This document shows, piece after piece, positions 33,736-43,656 of a stretch of 64,000 nt of DNA. The notes under the pieces are model-generated. The model was not told where the DNA came from. It saw only the letters and a program-made list of their open reading frames with translations, and made no database searches. A program made the position numbers and the translations under genes. The stretch spans positions 1 through 64,000 of the forward strand of contig JBFMCS010000047.1 of NCBI GenBank assembly GCA_040754315.1. The letters are read 5' to 3'. This DNA is from Bacillota bacterium. GTDB taxonomy: Bacteria; Bacillota; Sulfobacillia; DUSP01; JBFMCS01. Every line of letters starts with the position of its first letter. The stretch's first letter is position 1.

Positions 33736-35418
33736 CTAGCGGCGGCCAAACCGCCTCTCGAGTTCTTCCCAGGTGAGCCTCACCATCACAGGCCTGCCGT
33801 GGGGGCAAGCCCCTGGAAAACCCATTCCTCCCACTTGCTGTAGCAGGCAGGCCATCTCCTCGTCTCGGAGACTCTCCCCTGCCCTCACCGAGGCGTGGCA
33901 TGCGGCCAGGGCCAGCAGCGCCTCTTGCCGGGGAGGAAGGTCCCCAGGGGCCCTGGTACCTAAGAGCCTCTCCGTGAACTCAGCCAAGAGGGAAGGGCTC
34001 ACGCTCCCTTCCAGGGGCTGGGGTACCGCCCTTACGGTGATGGTATCCCCTCCCAGGTGGTCGAAGTGTATCCCCATCTCCTCAAGGTAATCCCTGTTGC
34101 CCAGCCATGCCGCAGCCTCGCCTGGGCCCAGGTGCGCTGTGACGGGCATCATCAGCTCCTGGCAGGTCCTGCCCCCCTTCAGGGCTTCCTCCAGATTCCT
34201 GAATGTGACCATCTCGTGGGCGGCGTGCTGGTCAACCAGGTAGATACCGTCGTTGCCCTCTGCCACGATATAGGTGTTTCCCGCCTGCCCCAGGACCCTG
34301 AGGGCTGGACGCCAACCCTCTTTTGCGTCACTCCATTCACCGAAGAGGTCCCCCTGCCCTGCCTCCATGTAGGAGGGCGCTGCCTCAGCAATGGCGGCCC
34401 ATCCTGGGGAGGGCTCCAGGTCACGGGTGTCCCTTGCGTATGCCTGCCTCACCGCCTGGGACACCAGGAGGAACACCCCGCGCTCATCCTTAAAGCGCAC
34501 CTCGCACTTCCCCGGGTGGACGTTGGCGTCCACCAGTCCTGGCTCCGCCTCAACGAGAAGTAGCAGGAAGGGATAGGAACCGCAAGGCAAGGAGCCCCTA
34601 GTGCCTTCCTCTGAAGCCCGTCTTAGCACGGCAGAGGATATGGACCTGTTATTCACGAAGTAAAACTGCCTCCGGCGGCTCGGCCGGCATGTCTCCCGGT
34701 CTCCTGCCAGGGCCTTCACCCTCAGGCCGTTCCTTTCGACAGGGCCGGTGGGCAAAAGCCTCTCAGCCAGGTCCTTGCCGAACAGTTCCGCCACTATAAG
34801 CAGCGAATCCCCCTGGCCAGTGGTGACCAGGGTCTCCCGGCCCTCCTGCACTAGGCGGAAGGCTACCTGGGGCCAGGATAGAGCAAGCCGGGTGACCACG
34901 TCGGTGATGGCAGCGTTCTCTCCCCGCTGGGAGCCCAGGAACTCCTTCCGGGCTGGGGTGTTGTAGAACAAGGACCTCACGCTGATCCTGGTGCCGGGGG
35001 CAGACCCCGCCTCACCCACGGAGGATACCTTCCCCCCCTCAACACACACCCTTGATCCAGCGGCACTCCCTGCTACCCGGGTAACCATCTCCACCTTGGA
35101 CACTGAGGCGATGCTCGGGAGTGCCTCCCCTCTGAACCCAAGGGTGCGTACCGTCACCAGGTCCCGGGCACTCCTCACCTTGCTGGTGGCGTGGCGCGAG
35201 AAGGCAAGGAGGGCATCCTCTCGCTCCATGCCGGTGCCATCATCGGTCACCGTTACAAGTCCCGCCCCTCCCCCCCGGGTCTCCACGCTTATCCTGGATG
35301 CCTGGGCATCCAGGGAATTCTCCACCAGTTCCTTCACAACGGAGGAGGGCCTCTCCACCACTTCCCCCGCAGCGATCTGGCTGGCCGTCATCTCGTCCAG
35401 GACGGCTATGAGGCCCAT
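33736..35418 (-). CDS. mutL: DNA mismatch repair protein MutL
   Basis: Mismatch-repair ATPase and endonuclease, 560 residues. The N-terminal GHKL ATPase has ASQIAAGEVVERP, NSLDAQAS, TDDGTGM and FRGEALPSIASV. The C-terminal domain has DQHAAHE, which is the metal-binding DQHAxxE-type endonuclease motif, plus ACHASVRAGE and a final CPHGRP motif. These indicate an active nicking MutL, as expected without MutH. It is shorter than B. subtilis MutL mainly in the linker. It starts 3 nt after the mutS stop. Confidence 0.97.
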   Translation of the reverse strand: MGLIAVLDEMTASQIAAGEVVERPSSVVKELVENSLDAQASRISVETRGGGAGLVTVTDDGTGMEREDALLAFSRHATSKVRSARDLVTVRTLGFRGEALPSIASVSKVEMVTRVAGSAAGSRVCVEGGKVSSVGEAGSAPGTRISVRSLFYNTPARKEFLGSQRGENAAITDVVTRLALSWPQVAFRLVQEGRETLVTTGQGDSLLIVAELFGKDLAERLLPTGPVERNGLRVKALAGDRETCRPSRRRQFYFVNNRSISSAVLRRASEEGTRGSLPCGSYPFLLLLVEAEPGLVDANVHPGKCEVRFKDERGVFLLVSQAVRQAYARDTRDLEPSPGWAAIAEAAPSYMEAGQGDLFGEWSDAKEGWRPALRVLGQAGNTYIVAEGNDGIYLVDQHAAHEMVTFRNLEEALKGGRTCQELMMPVTAHLGPGEAAAWLGNRDYLEEMGIHFDHLGGDTITVRAVPQPLEGSVSPSLLAEFTERLLGTRAPGDLPPRQEALLALAACHASVRAGESLRDEEMACLLQQVGGMGFPGACPHGRPVMVRLTWEELERRFGRR

Positions 35419-35420
35419 GT

Positions 35421-38015
35421 CTAGCTCCCCTTCCTTGCCTTGCCCTGCAGGCGATAGAGTTCCTGGAGGGCCTCGATGGGCGTCATCTCCAGCACCTTCA
35501 TGTTGCGAAGCTCCTCAAGAACCGGGTGCTCCCCTGGCTCCAGGAAGCTAATCTGGGTGTAGGCCGGGGGATCCAGTGTGGCGCTGACCCTTCCAGACGC
35601 CTCCTCCAGTCCCCTGAGGATCTGGCGAGCCCTCTCCGTCACGTCCCTGGGCAGGCCCGCCAGGCGGGCCACATCGATACCGTAGCTGCCGTCGGAGCCC
35701 CCCCGGACCAGCCTGCGGAGGAACACCATGTCGTCCCCCCGCCTCTTGATGGCAACGGAGAAGTTCCGGGCCCCATCCAGGCCCTCCTCCATCTGGACCA
35801 TCTCCCGGTAGTGGGTGGCGAAGAGGGTCTTGGCACCGATCCTCTCCCTGTCCAGGATGTACTCGGACACCGCCCAGGCTATGCTGAGGCCGTCATAGGT
35901 GCTGGTGCCCCTGCCTATCTCGTCCAGGATGATCAGGCTCCTCTCCGTGGCGTTATGAAGGATGTGGGCCACCTCGGTCATCTCCACCATAAAGGTGCTT
36001 TGTCCCATTACTAGGTCATCCCAGGCGCCTACCCGGGTGAAGAGCTTGTCTATCACACCTATCCTGGCACGGGAGGCCGGCACGAACCCACCCATCTGAG
36101 CCATGAGGCATATGAGCGCCACCTGGCGAAGATAGGTGGACTTGCCAGCCATGTTGGGCCCGGTGATGACAAGAAACCGGTTTTCCTGGGTGTCTAGGTG
36201 AGAGTCGTTGGGCACGAAGGCCCCCGCGTCAAGCACCTTCTCAAGTACGGGGTGCCTCCCGTCGGTGATCTCCACCACGGTGGACTGGTCAACCAGGGGG
36301 CGCACGTACCCCTCCCTGGCGGCAACCTCGGCCAGGGCCGCAAGGACGTCAGCCTGGGCCACAACCCTGGCAGCCCGCTGGATCTGGGCGGTCCTGGCCA
36401 GGACCGCATCCCTGAGCTCCATGAACACCTCGTACTCCAGGGCCTGCATCCTCTCCTCAGACCCCAGGATAGCCTCTTCCTTGGCCTTCAGCTCCTCAGT
36501 GACGAAGCGTTCAGCGTTGGCCAGGGTCTGCCTGCGCTGGTAGTCTGAGGGCACCTGGGAGAGGTTTGCCCGGGTGACCTCTACATAGTAGCCGAACACC
36601 CGGTTGTAGCCCACCTTGAGCGACTTGATACCTGTCCTTTGCCGCTCGGAGGATTCGAACTGGCTGATCCAGCTCCTGCCTCCCCTGGCAAGTTCCCTCA
36701 GCTGGTCTATCTCCTGGCGGTACCCTGTCTTCACGAAGCCCCCCTCCCTGGCAAGGAGAGGCGGGTCATCCTCCACCGCCTCTTCAAGAAGCCTGGTAAG
36801 GTCCCCGAGGTCCGGCATCTCCCTAGGGAGATGGGCGAGGCTTCCCCGGGCTCCCTCCAGGTGCCTGGGGAGGGCCGACGCCGCCTCCAGGGAGGCCCTC
36901 AATGCCACCAGGTCCCTGGGGCCAGCGCTCCCGTAGGCGATGCGGGCCATGAGGCGTTCCAGATCCCTGATCCCCTTGAGGGAACCCCGCAGGGAGGCCC
37001 TTTGGAGCCCCGCCTTCACCAGGAACTCCACGGAATCCAGCCTCTCCTCTATGGCCTTCACACAAACGAGCGGGTGGGTGATCCAGTTCCTGAGGAGTCT
37101 TTGCCCCAGGCTGGTGACGGCTGCATCCAGGACCCAAAGGAGTGAACCCTTAGACTTCTGGCCTGCCAGGGTCTGGGTGAGTTCCAGGTTCCTCCTGGTC
37201 TGGGAATCCAGGGCCATGTAGTTACTACTGCTATAATGCGAGATAGCGGTCATGTGGGCCAGGGCTGTACGGTGGGTCTCCTGGAGGTACCCCAGGAGGG
37301 CGCCAGCTGCGGCGATTGCCGCGTGCTCATCCTCCAGCCCGAACCCCCTGAGAGACAGGATTCCGAAGTGGCCCGTGAGGACCCGGTAGGCAGTTTCGTG
37401 ATCATAGGCTAATTCGTCACCCTGGGTAAGCACGCACCTCAGTCTCTGGCCAAAAAAGCGGTTCCAGGAGGCCTCTTCACGGACACCCGGGCCCACCAGG
37501 CACTCTGACGGGGCGGTGCGAAGGAGTTCCTCCTGGGCCCTTCCAGCCGCATCGTCCCCTCGGAACTCGGTGGCCCGGAACTCACCTGTTGATGCGTCCG
37601 CCACCGCCAGGCCAATCCCTCCCCCGCCCAGGCTCAGGCTGGCCAGGTAGTTGTTCTGGGGGGTCCTCAGGTCCACGCAGGTACCAGGGGTCACTATCCG
37701 GGTGATCTCCCGGCGCACGAGTGCCTTGCCCTGGCCTGGATCCTCCACCTGATCACATATGGCTACCTTGTAGCCCCGGCTCACCAGGCGCTCCAGGTAC
37801 GAGTCCACCGCGTGATAGGGCACGCCTGCCATGGGGATCTTCCCGTCCTTCCCCGCGGGCCGGGCCGTCAGGGTGATGTCCAGTTCCCGGGATGCCACCT
37901 CGGCATCCTCGTAGAACATCTCGTAGAAGTCCCCCAGGCGGAACATGAGTATCTTATCGGGGTGCTCATACTTGGCCCTTTTATACTGCTGTATCATGGG
38001 GGTGGAGGCACTCAA
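35421..38015 (-). CDS. mutS: DNA mismatch recognition protein MutS
   Basis: Mismatch-binding ATPase, 864 residues. The N-terminal mismatch-contacting motif is GDFYEMF (phenylalanine and glutamate that probe the mismatch). The C-terminal ATPase has GPNMAGKSTYLRQ, a Walker B region ending IILDEIGRGTSTYDG, and a helix-turn-helix end. It overlaps miaB by 4 nt at its start and abuts mutL, giving an operon miaB-mutS-mutL-miaA-hfq. Confidence 0.98.
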   Translation of the reverse strand: MSASTPMIQQYKRAKYEHPDKILMFRLGDFYEMFYEDAEVASRELDITLTARPAGKDGKIPMAGVPYHAVDSYLERLVSRGYKVAICDQVEDPGQGKALVRREITRIVTPGTCVDLRTPQNNYLASLSLGGGGIGLAVADASTGEFRATEFRGDDAAGRAQEELLRTAPSECLVGPGVREEASWNRFFGQRLRCVLTQGDELAYDHETAYRVLTGHFGILSLRGFGLEDEHAAIAAAGALLGYLQETHRTALAHMTAISHYSSSNYMALDSQTRRNLELTQTLAGQKSKGSLLWVLDAAVTSLGQRLLRNWITHPLVCVKAIEERLDSVEFLVKAGLQRASLRGSLKGIRDLERLMARIAYGSAGPRDLVALRASLEAASALPRHLEGARGSLAHLPREMPDLGDLTRLLEEAVEDDPPLLAREGGFVKTGYRQEIDQLRELARGGRSWISQFESSERQRTGIKSLKVGYNRVFGYYVEVTRANLSQVPSDYQRRQTLANAERFVTEELKAKEEAILGSEERMQALEYEVFMELRDAVLARTAQIQRAARVVAQADVLAALAEVAAREGYVRPLVDQSTVVEITDGRHPVLEKVLDAGAFVPNDSHLDTQENRFLVITGPNMAGKSTYLRQVALICLMAQMGGFVPASRARIGVIDKLFTRVGAWDDLVMGQSTFMVEMTEVAHILHNATERSLIILDEIGRGTSTYDGLSIAWAVSEYILDRERIGAKTLFATHYREMVQMEEGLDGARNFSVAIKRRGDDMVFLRRLVRGGSDGSYGIDVARLAGLPRDVTERARQILRGLEEASGRVSATLDPPAYTQISFLEPGEHPVLEELRNMKVLEMTPIEALQELYRLQGKARKGS

Positions 38016-39328
38016 GGCTGCTTCTCGCTCCTTTCACCGTCTAGGCTCCAGAGCCCTGCGCGGGTGATGACAACACCCACAAGGCTCCCCTTCCATGAGG
38101 GGGGGCCCAGGAAGTGAACGTACCTCCCTGTCCTTGTCCTTCCCTGAAGCCGCTCCGGCTCCTTCTTGCTGGGGCCCTCCACCAGGACCTCCACCTTCTT
38201 GCCTACCAGGGCCAGGTTTCTTTCAAGCGTGATGGCCTTCTGCATCTCAATCAACCGGGACAGCCTGGATTTCCTGGTCTCCAGGGGTACCTGGCCCTCC
38301 ATGGTAGCCGCGGGGGTCCCGGATCTCGGGGAGAACATGAAGGTAAAGGCAGAGTCGAAACCAACCCTCTTCACGAGGTCCAGGGTATCCTCGAAGTCTT
38401 CCTGGGTCTCCCCGGGAAAGCCCACGATGATATCAGTGGTGATGGAGGCCCCGGGGATCCGTTCCCGGATGGCAGCGGCCAGGTCAAGATAGCGTTCCCT
38501 GGTGTAGCCCCGGTTCATCAAGGTCAGGACCCTGTCACTCCCTGACTGCACGGGCAGGTGGAAGTGCTCGCACACTGCCCGGGAGGCCGCCACGGCCTTC
38601 ACCATGTCCAGGTCGAAGTCCCTAGGGTGCGATGTTGTGTAGCGGATCCGCCAGAGTCCCTCTATCGCGTCAAGCCGCCCCAGGAGGCGTGAGAACCCTT
38701 CACCCCCTGGCAGATCGTGGCCATAGGCGTTCACGTTCTGCCCAAGGAGGGTAATCTCCCGGCAGCCCCCGGCCACCAGGCTCCTCACTTCTGCCTCTAT
38801 GACCTCCGAGGGACGACTGCGGGGTCTTCCCCGGACGTAGGGGACAATGCAGTAAGAGCAGTAGTTGTCGCACCCATGCATGATGGGCACCCAGGCTAGG
38901 AGATCCTCCTGGCGAAGGGGGTTTCTGAAAGCGGGTCTCTCCTGGTCCTCCAGGACCTCCACGGTTCTTCCTGCCCGGGCCTCCTCCACCAGCCTTGCCA
39001 CATCGTGGAGGTTGTGCGTCCCAAACACCAGGTCTACGTGCTTGTGACGCCCCATGATCTCCCTGGCGCCGCCCTCTCGCTGAGGCATACAGCCGCCAAC
39101 CCCTATGATCATGCCAGGCCTCCGGGCCTTCAGCGCCTTCAACGCCCCCAGCCTGCCGTGAACCCGGGATTCTGCGCTCTCCCTGACTGAGCAGGTAAGA
39201 ACGATTACAACATCGGCATCCTCTACATGGGGTGCCTTATCATACCCTGCACCCGCCAGGAGACCAGAGACAACCTCCGAGTCGCTGGCGTTCATCTGGC
39301 AGCCAAAGGTCATGACGTAAAACCTCAA
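38012..39328 (-). CDS. miaB: tRNA-2-methylthio-N6-dimethylallyladenosine synthase MiaB
   Basis: A radical-SAM methylthiotransferase acting on i6A37 of tRNA. The N-terminal domain has the three auxiliary-cluster cysteines in GCQMNASDSE, GGCMPQ and LTCSVRE. The radical SAM site is CDNYCSYCIVPYVRG. A C-terminal TRAM domain (about residues 365-430) binds RNA. Length 438 is typical. It is the first gene of the mismatch repair/tRNA modification run. The 172-nt gap upstream has no gene I can support. Confidence 0.97.
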   Translation of the reverse strand: MRFYVMTFGCQMNASDSEVVSGLLAGAGYDKAPHVEDADVVIVLTCSVRESAESRVHGRLGALKALKARRPGMIIGVGGCMPQREGGAREIMGRHKHVDLVFGTHNLHDVARLVEEARAGRTVEVLEDQERPAFRNPLRQEDLLAWVPIMHGCDNYCSYCIVPYVRGRPRSRPSEVIEAEVRSLVAGGCREITLLGQNVNAYGHDLPGGEGFSRLLGRLDAIEGLWRIRYTTSHPRDFDLDMVKAVAASRAVCEHFHLPVQSGSDRVLTLMNRGYTRERYLDLAAAIRERIPGASITTDIIVGFPGETQEDFEDTLDLVKRVGFDSAFTFMFSPRSGTPAATMEGQVPLETRKSRLSRLIEMQKAITLERNLALVGKKVEVLVEGPSKKEPERLQGRTRTGRYVHFLGPPSWKGSLVGVVITRAGLWSLDGERSEKQP

Positions 39329-39500
39329 GTTCTGGCCTCCCCCAGGCGCTGTCTAGGTATCCAGGTGCCCGTGATAACCCAAGTTTATGCCAGATCCTCA
39401 AAGAGGGCAACTGGAGCAAGGTAGGCGGGGTTCCGGGCCAGGGGTTGTGCGGGAGGATCAAGGCACTTGTGCAAGCGTCTGATGGTCTGCACTGGTGTGG

Positions 39501-40838
39501 TTATTCACGGATATAGAGGTTCCAGTGCCTCTTTTGCCTAAGGGCCCGGGGCCTCCCGCGCCGTGCCGGGATTGAAGGCCTCCAGCCTGAGGTGGTTAAA
39601 GGCGCATATCTCCTCACCAGTACCCGCCTCAGCCTCCTCCTGCGTCTCCCCCAGCGATAGATGCCCGCCAGGGCGCCTCCCGCCAGGAGGATCAAGCCAC
39701 CCTGTTTCCACAGGGCAACTCCAGCGCCGGCCGCTGGCACCGGTACTATAGAGACCAGTGGACTAGACCCAACCATACGATCGCCCTCGAAAACCTCAAG
39801 GTATCCCACAACATCCCCTTGACCTATGGGTAGTTCCAGGCGGTTGATGGCTAGGCCCACCCTGGAGCCTGCGGCGAAGGCCCCGCCAACTGGCCTCACG
39901 GTGCGCACGGGCAGCTGTGTCTCTGCCAACAGGCCTGGCATTCCCGTCTCCAGTGCAAGGTCAAACCGGGCCCCGGCACTCACAGTCTCAACCGCCTCGA
40001 ATTCGTCCAGGCCATAGGAAATGAGCGAGCTCATGTCCCTCCACAGCTGATCCCGGTCCTCGGCCCCCAGGACTACCCCGACCACCTCCCGGCCTCCCCT
40101 GGCAGCCGAACCCACCAGGCAGTGCCCGGACAAGTCAGTCCAGCCGGTCTTCATGCCGGTGGCCCCGGGGTAGGACACAAGAAAGTAGTTATGGCTGTTG
40201 ATCTCTCTCACCGAATCCTTAACGGGCCAGGGTATGGTGGCTTGGGTAGCCGAGGAAAACCGGCGGAACAGGGGGTTCTTCAGCGCCAGTGCCCCCAGGC
40301 GGGCGACGTCCGTTGCCGTGCCCAGGTGCCCCTCCTGGTCCAGGCCATGGGGGTTCTTAAACCATAATCCCTCCAGGCCAAGCTCCCGGGCTCTCTGGTT
40401 CATGAGGGCTGAAAACGCCTCAACGCTGCCTGATATGTGGTGCGCCAGGGCCACCGCAGCGTCATTGGCGCTGGCGATCATCATTGCGTAGAGGAGTTCC
40501 TCAACTCTATAGGTCTCGCCGGGTTCAAGGTATATGCGGCTGCCGTGGACCAAGGCAGCTTCAGCGGGCACGGTGACGATCTCCGCCAGCGAGCACCTCT
40601 CCACGACAATCAGGCCGGTCATGATCTTGGTGGTGCTGGCTATGGAAAGTTGCCTGTCCCCGCCATTCTGGGAGAGCACCTGGCCGGTGTCCACGTCCAC
40701 CAGGGCATAGGAAAGCCCACGCACTCGCAGCGGTCGAGATGCCTGCGTGGGCAGTGGCGCGCCGGTGAAGGCCAATGCCAGGACAAGGGCTATTCCCAAG
40801 AGAACTAGCCTTCTAGACCTACGGATCCAGGGTCTCAT
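39501..40838 (-). CDS. dacF: D-alanyl-D-alanine carboxypeptidase (DacF/PBP5 type)
   Basis: An exported peptidase (S11) that trims peptidoglycan stem peptides. A signal peptide spans about residues 1-33. The active-site motifs are ASTTKIM (SxxK), SANDAAVA (SxN) and MKTGWT (KTG). After the C-terminal PBP5-like domain a membrane segment (LILLAGGALAGIYRWG) and an arginine-rich tail anchor the protein. DacF-type enzymes often act in sporulation or vegetative cell wall growth; which applies here cannot be told from sequence. Confidence 0.93.
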   Translation of the reverse strand: MRPWIRRSRRLVLLGIALVLALAFTGAPLPTQASRPLRVRGLSYALVDVDTGQVLSQNGGDRQLSIASTTKIMTGLIVVERCSLAEIVTVPAEAALVHGSRIYLEPGETYRVEELLYAMMIASANDAAVALAHHISGSVEAFSALMNQRARELGLEGLWFKNPHGLDQEGHLGTATDVARLGALALKNPLFRRFSSATQATIPWPVKDSVREINSHNYFLVSYPGATGMKTGWTDLSGHCLVGSAARGGREVVGVVLGAEDRDQLWRDMSSLISYGLDEFEAVETVSAGARFDLALETGMPGLLAETQLPVRTVRPVGGAFAAGSRVGLAINRLELPIGQGDVVGYLEVFEGDRMVGSSPLVSIVPVPAAGAGVALWKQGGLILLAGGALAGIYRWGRRRRRLRRVLVRRYAPLTTSGWRPSIPARRGRPRALRQKRHWNLYIRE

Positions 40839-40862
40839 GACTCAACTCCGCATGTAGTGTTT

Positions 40863-41143
40863 GACATACTCCCACGAATGAATTCGTGTGATTCGGGTTC
40901 ATGGAAGGACGCCCGCCGAAGCAGGTCCTACTCCTTCTCCCCAAGGGTTATCTCCGGTGCAAGGCGATCAAGTGGTTGTAGATGCTCCCCGCGATGTTGA
41001 GGGCCTTGTGGAGCCTCTTATTGCGTTTCGACTGGTACAGCTTGAAGCAGTAGGTTTTCACTTGTTTTTCTGCTCCTCGATATACTTACGAACCGTTTCT
41101 TCGGCCGCCTTTCATCCCACCCTTAAAAGGGTGGGCTTTCCCA
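40863..41143 (-). mobile_element. Internally deleted IS200/IS605 element
   Basis: Read on the minus strand, a terminal hairpin CCCACCCTT-AA-AAGGGTGGG (41116-41135) is followed by the last 15 codons of a Y1 transposase TnpA (AEETVRKYIEEQKNK, stop at 41060-41058), then the first 37 codons of TnpB, then after a deletion the other end with a CACGAA-TGAA-TTCGTG hairpin (40874-40889). Both genes have lost their catalytic parts. Hairpin ends and gene order are typical of IS605. The element cannot move by itself but could be mobilised by a related transposase. Confidence 0.82.
40948..41061 (-). pseudogene. TnpB (OrfB) N-terminal remnant
   Basis: A GTG at 41061 overlaps the tnpA stop, as in intact IS605 elements, and encodes 37 residues (VKTYCFKLYQSKRNKRL..., ending at TAA 40950-40948) that match the N-terminus of TnpB/OrfB proteins. 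The RuvC nuclease and zinc-finger parts are absent, so no RNA-guided nuclease activity remains. Confidence 0.8.
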
Positions 41144-41218
41144 GCGGCGGATCGTAAACCCCCGAATAGGGGGAGACTCCGGGCATCAGACACTTGCCGC
41201 CTGCCGGGCACCATGGCA

Positions 41219-41740
41219 TCAGCCGCCGCCGAAGAGGCGGCTCCAGAACCCGCGGCGTCTCTCCCTGCGGGTGCCTCCCCTGAGCTCATAGCGCAGCATC
41301 CTCACCTCTTGCTGGATCCGCATCATGGCAGTCAGCATAAGGTCCCGGTCCTCCAGGCGCTTGGATTCGGATTGCCCGATGGCCTTGACAAGGCGCTCGA
41401 GGCGTTCGGGAAGGCTCTGCTCCATCAGGGCCCTCTCACGATGGCTGGGAACCCGGGCCAGGAGGCGCTCGGAGGTCTGGGAAGACCGGGGTGGCGCCTG
41501 CGAAGGCATGGTCTCCTCCAGGAGACGACCTATCTCCTCGGGGCCAAGCCCCGAGCTCCTCCACTCCACTATGCGCTCGAGGGTTTCGACGCGCTCTTCA
41601 GGGAGCCCCTGGTCTTCTTCAGCGGATAAGCCCAGTACCTCCCGGTACTCGTCCACCATGTTCCGGAAGGTCTTGGGGCCAAGCCCCAGCCTTTCACAGG
41701 CTTCCCCAAGGGAAACGTGCCTTCGAGCAGGTTCACCCAT
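41219..41740 (-). CDS. MerR-like HTH protein, unknown role
   Basis: A 173-residue protein with an N-terminal MerR-type helix-turn-helix: VSLGEACERLGLGPKTFRNMVDEY, then VETLERIVEWRSSGLGPEEIGRLLEE. The middle is proline/serine-rich, a helical charged segment follows (about residues 105-155), and the tail is very basic (TRRERRRGFWSRLFGGG). There is no metal- or ligand-binding domain of classical MerR proteins. The arginine-rich and tryptophan-containing tail might contact membrane or nucleic acid. Target genes are unknown; the upstream neighbour is fhs on the same strand. Confidence 0.7.
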   Translation of the reverse strand: MGEPARRHVSLGEACERLGLGPKTFRNMVDEYREVLGLSAEEDQGLPEERVETLERIVEWRSSGLGPEEIGRLLEETMPSQAPPRSSQTSERLLARVPSHRERALMEQSLPERLERLVKAIGQSESKRLEDRDLMLTAMMRIQQEVRMLRYELRGGTRRERRRGFWSRLFGGG

Positions 41741-41841
41741 GAGACCTAAAGACCCCCTTAGCGTCCTTTCCTTCCCCTAGGGTTTCTACGGCTGGGTCCC
41801 ATTTCCTCCCCGGCGGTTTTCTTCATGGAGGCCTGGAAAAG

Positions 41842-41879
41842 ACCTGGCCCCGCCCCAGGAAAATGGGGCGGGGCCAGGT
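41842..41879 (-). terminator. Intrinsic terminator of fhs
   Basis: On the minus strand a 15-bp perfect stem (ACCTGGCCCCGCCCC paired with its complement) with an 8-nt loop is followed by CTTTTCC, starting 14 nt after the fhs stop. It should end the fhs transcript before the MerR-like gene. Confidence 0.9.
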
Positions 41880-41892
41880 GAGTCCCTGCGCA

Positions 41893-43656
41893 CTAGAACA
41901 ATCCCTTTACCTTGCCGGTCTCCGTGTCCACGTCCACGCGCCGGTAGGCCGGATCGGAGGAAGTACCTGGCATGAGGCTTATGGCCCCCGCCACGGGCAC
42001 CACAAAGCCTGCGCCACTATAGGTAAGGATGTCCCTGACGCTGAGCCTCCAGCCCTTGGGCACACCCTTTAGGGCCGGGTTGTCCGTGAGAGAAAGGTGG
42101 GTCTTCACCATGCAGGTACCGAGTTTCTGGATCTCAGGATCCTGCTCCATCTTCTTGGCCTTCTCCAAGGCCAAGGGGGAGTAGTCCACCCCATCTGCAC
42201 CGTAGACCTCCCTGGCTATGAGCTCGATGCGCTGGCGAAGGGGCACATCCAGCTCGTACAAGAACCGGAAGTCGTTGGGCTCATTGCAGGCGTCGATGAC
42301 GGCATCCGCCAGGTCCACAGCGCCATCCCCACCCTTGAGCCAGTGGCTGGAAACAGCGACCCGGGCGCCCGCAGCCTCGGCTGCAGCCTTAACGGTCTTG
42401 ATCTCGTTGGCAGTGTCAGTGTGGAAGGAATTGATGCATACCACCGGGTTGATGCCAGCCTTCTTGATGATGTTGATGCAGTGGACAAGGTTCTCGCACC
42501 CCTTGTCGACCCACTCCACGTTCTCTTCAGTGTAGGCCTTGTCAAGGGGCTTGCCCGGCACAGGAAGGGGTGCCCCGCCGTGGGCCTTCAGGGCCCTCAC
42601 GGTGGCTACCAGGACAGCAGCATGGGGCTTCAGTCCAGACATGCGGCACTTGAGGTTCCAGAACTTCTCAAACCCGATGTCCGCCGCAAAGCCGGACTCC
42701 GTCACATGGTAGTCAGAGAGCTTCAGGGCCACACGGTCCGCCACTATGGACGACTGGCCAATGGCTATGTTGGCAAAGGGTCCTGCGTGCACGAAGACGG
42801 GCTGGCCCTCCAGGGTCTGCAAGAGGTTGGGATTCAGGGCCTCGACCATCCACGCAGTCATGGCCCCGTCAACCTCCAGATCAGCTGTTGTCACAGGCTT
42901 CCCGGACTTGTCATAGGCCACGACTATCCGGCCCATGCGTTCCCTCATGTCCTTGAGGTCCTTGGACACGGAGAGAATGGCCATCACCTCTGAGGACACA
43001 GCGATGGCGAACCCCGACTGCATCATGAAGCCGTCCATCTTGCCGCCCAAGCCAACAACGATGTTCCTCAGCGCCTGGGCGCAGAAGTCGATTATCCACC
43101 GCATCTCCACGTTGTGAGGGTCGATGTTGAGCCTCTTCAGGCCCCTGCCCTCCAGGAACTTGTCCCCGTAGTTGAACTCATGCTGCATCCGGGAAGTGAG
43201 TGCCACCATTGCAAGGTTGTGGGAGTTCATGATGGCGTTGATGTCGCCAGTGAGCCCCAGGGAGAAGGGAGTCAGGGGGATACACTGGGACAGCCCGCCG
43301 CCCGCCGCCGAACCCTTGATATTCATGGTGGGACCGCCTGACGGCTGCCGGATGGCCGCGGTCACTCTCTTGCCCCGCTTGCCAAGACCCTGGGTAAGCC
43401 CCATTGTGGAGGTGGACTTGCCCTCACCCAGGGGTGTGGGTGTAATGGCGGTAACGTCAATGTACTTGCCGTCAGGCCTGCCGGCCAACCGGGCCAGGAT
43501 CTTCTTGAAGTCCACCTTGGCCACGTGATGACCGTAGGGCAGGAGCTCCTCCTTCTCCAGCCCCAGTTCTTCGCCGAGCTGGTACACGCTCTTCATCCTG
43601 GTCTCTGCTTCTTCAGCGATCTGCCAATCTGCGTACTTGGTGGGATCCAGTGCCAT
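41893..43656 (-). CDS. fhs: Formate-tetrahydrofolate ligase
   Basis: Joins formate to tetrahydrofolate with ATP, the second step of the methyl branch of the Wood-Ljungdahl pathway and a general one-carbon entry. The ATP-binding loop [16 protein letters not shown] is present (about residues 73-88), as are [12 protein letters not shown] and the folate-site segment around [11 protein letters not shown]. The 587 residues exceed the common 556, mainly through the N-terminal extension. The strong ribosome binding site AAGGAGG supports ATG 43656. With fdhA in the same window, formate is likely a central metabolite. Confidence 0.97.
   Translation of the reverse strand: MALDPTKYADWQIAEEAETRMKSVYQLGEELGLEKEELLPYGHHVAKVDFKKILARLAGRPDGKYIDVTAITPTPLGEGKSTSTMGLTQGLGKRGKRVTAAIRQPSGGPTMNIKGSAAGGGLSQCIPLTPFSLGLTGDINAIMNSHNLAMVALTSRMQHEFNYGDKFLEGRGLKRLNIDPHNVEMRWIIDFCAQALRNIVVGLGGKMDGFMMQSGFAIAVSSEVMAILSVSKDLKDMRERMGRIVVAYDKSGKPVTTADLEVDGAMTAWMVEALNPNLLQTLEGQPVFVHAGPFANIAIGQSSIVADRVALKLSDYHVTESGFAADIGFEKFWNLKCRMSGLKPHAAVLVATVRALKAHGGAPLPVPGKPLDKAYTEENVEWVDKGCENLVHCINIIKKAGINPVVCINSFHTDTANEIKTVKAAAEAAGARVAVSSHWLKGGDGAVDLADAVIDACNEPNDFRFLYELDVPLRQRIELIAREVYGADGVDYSPLALEKAKKMEQDPEIQKLGTCMVKTHLSLTDNPALKGVPKGWRLSVRDILTYSGAGFVVPVAGAISLMPGTSSDPAYRRVDVDTETGKVKGLF

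Noticed and set aside
33736-35418. MutL as a truncated gene because of its length
   Set aside because: All ATPase and endonuclease motifs, including the C-terminal CPHGRP, are present; only the variable linker is shorter.
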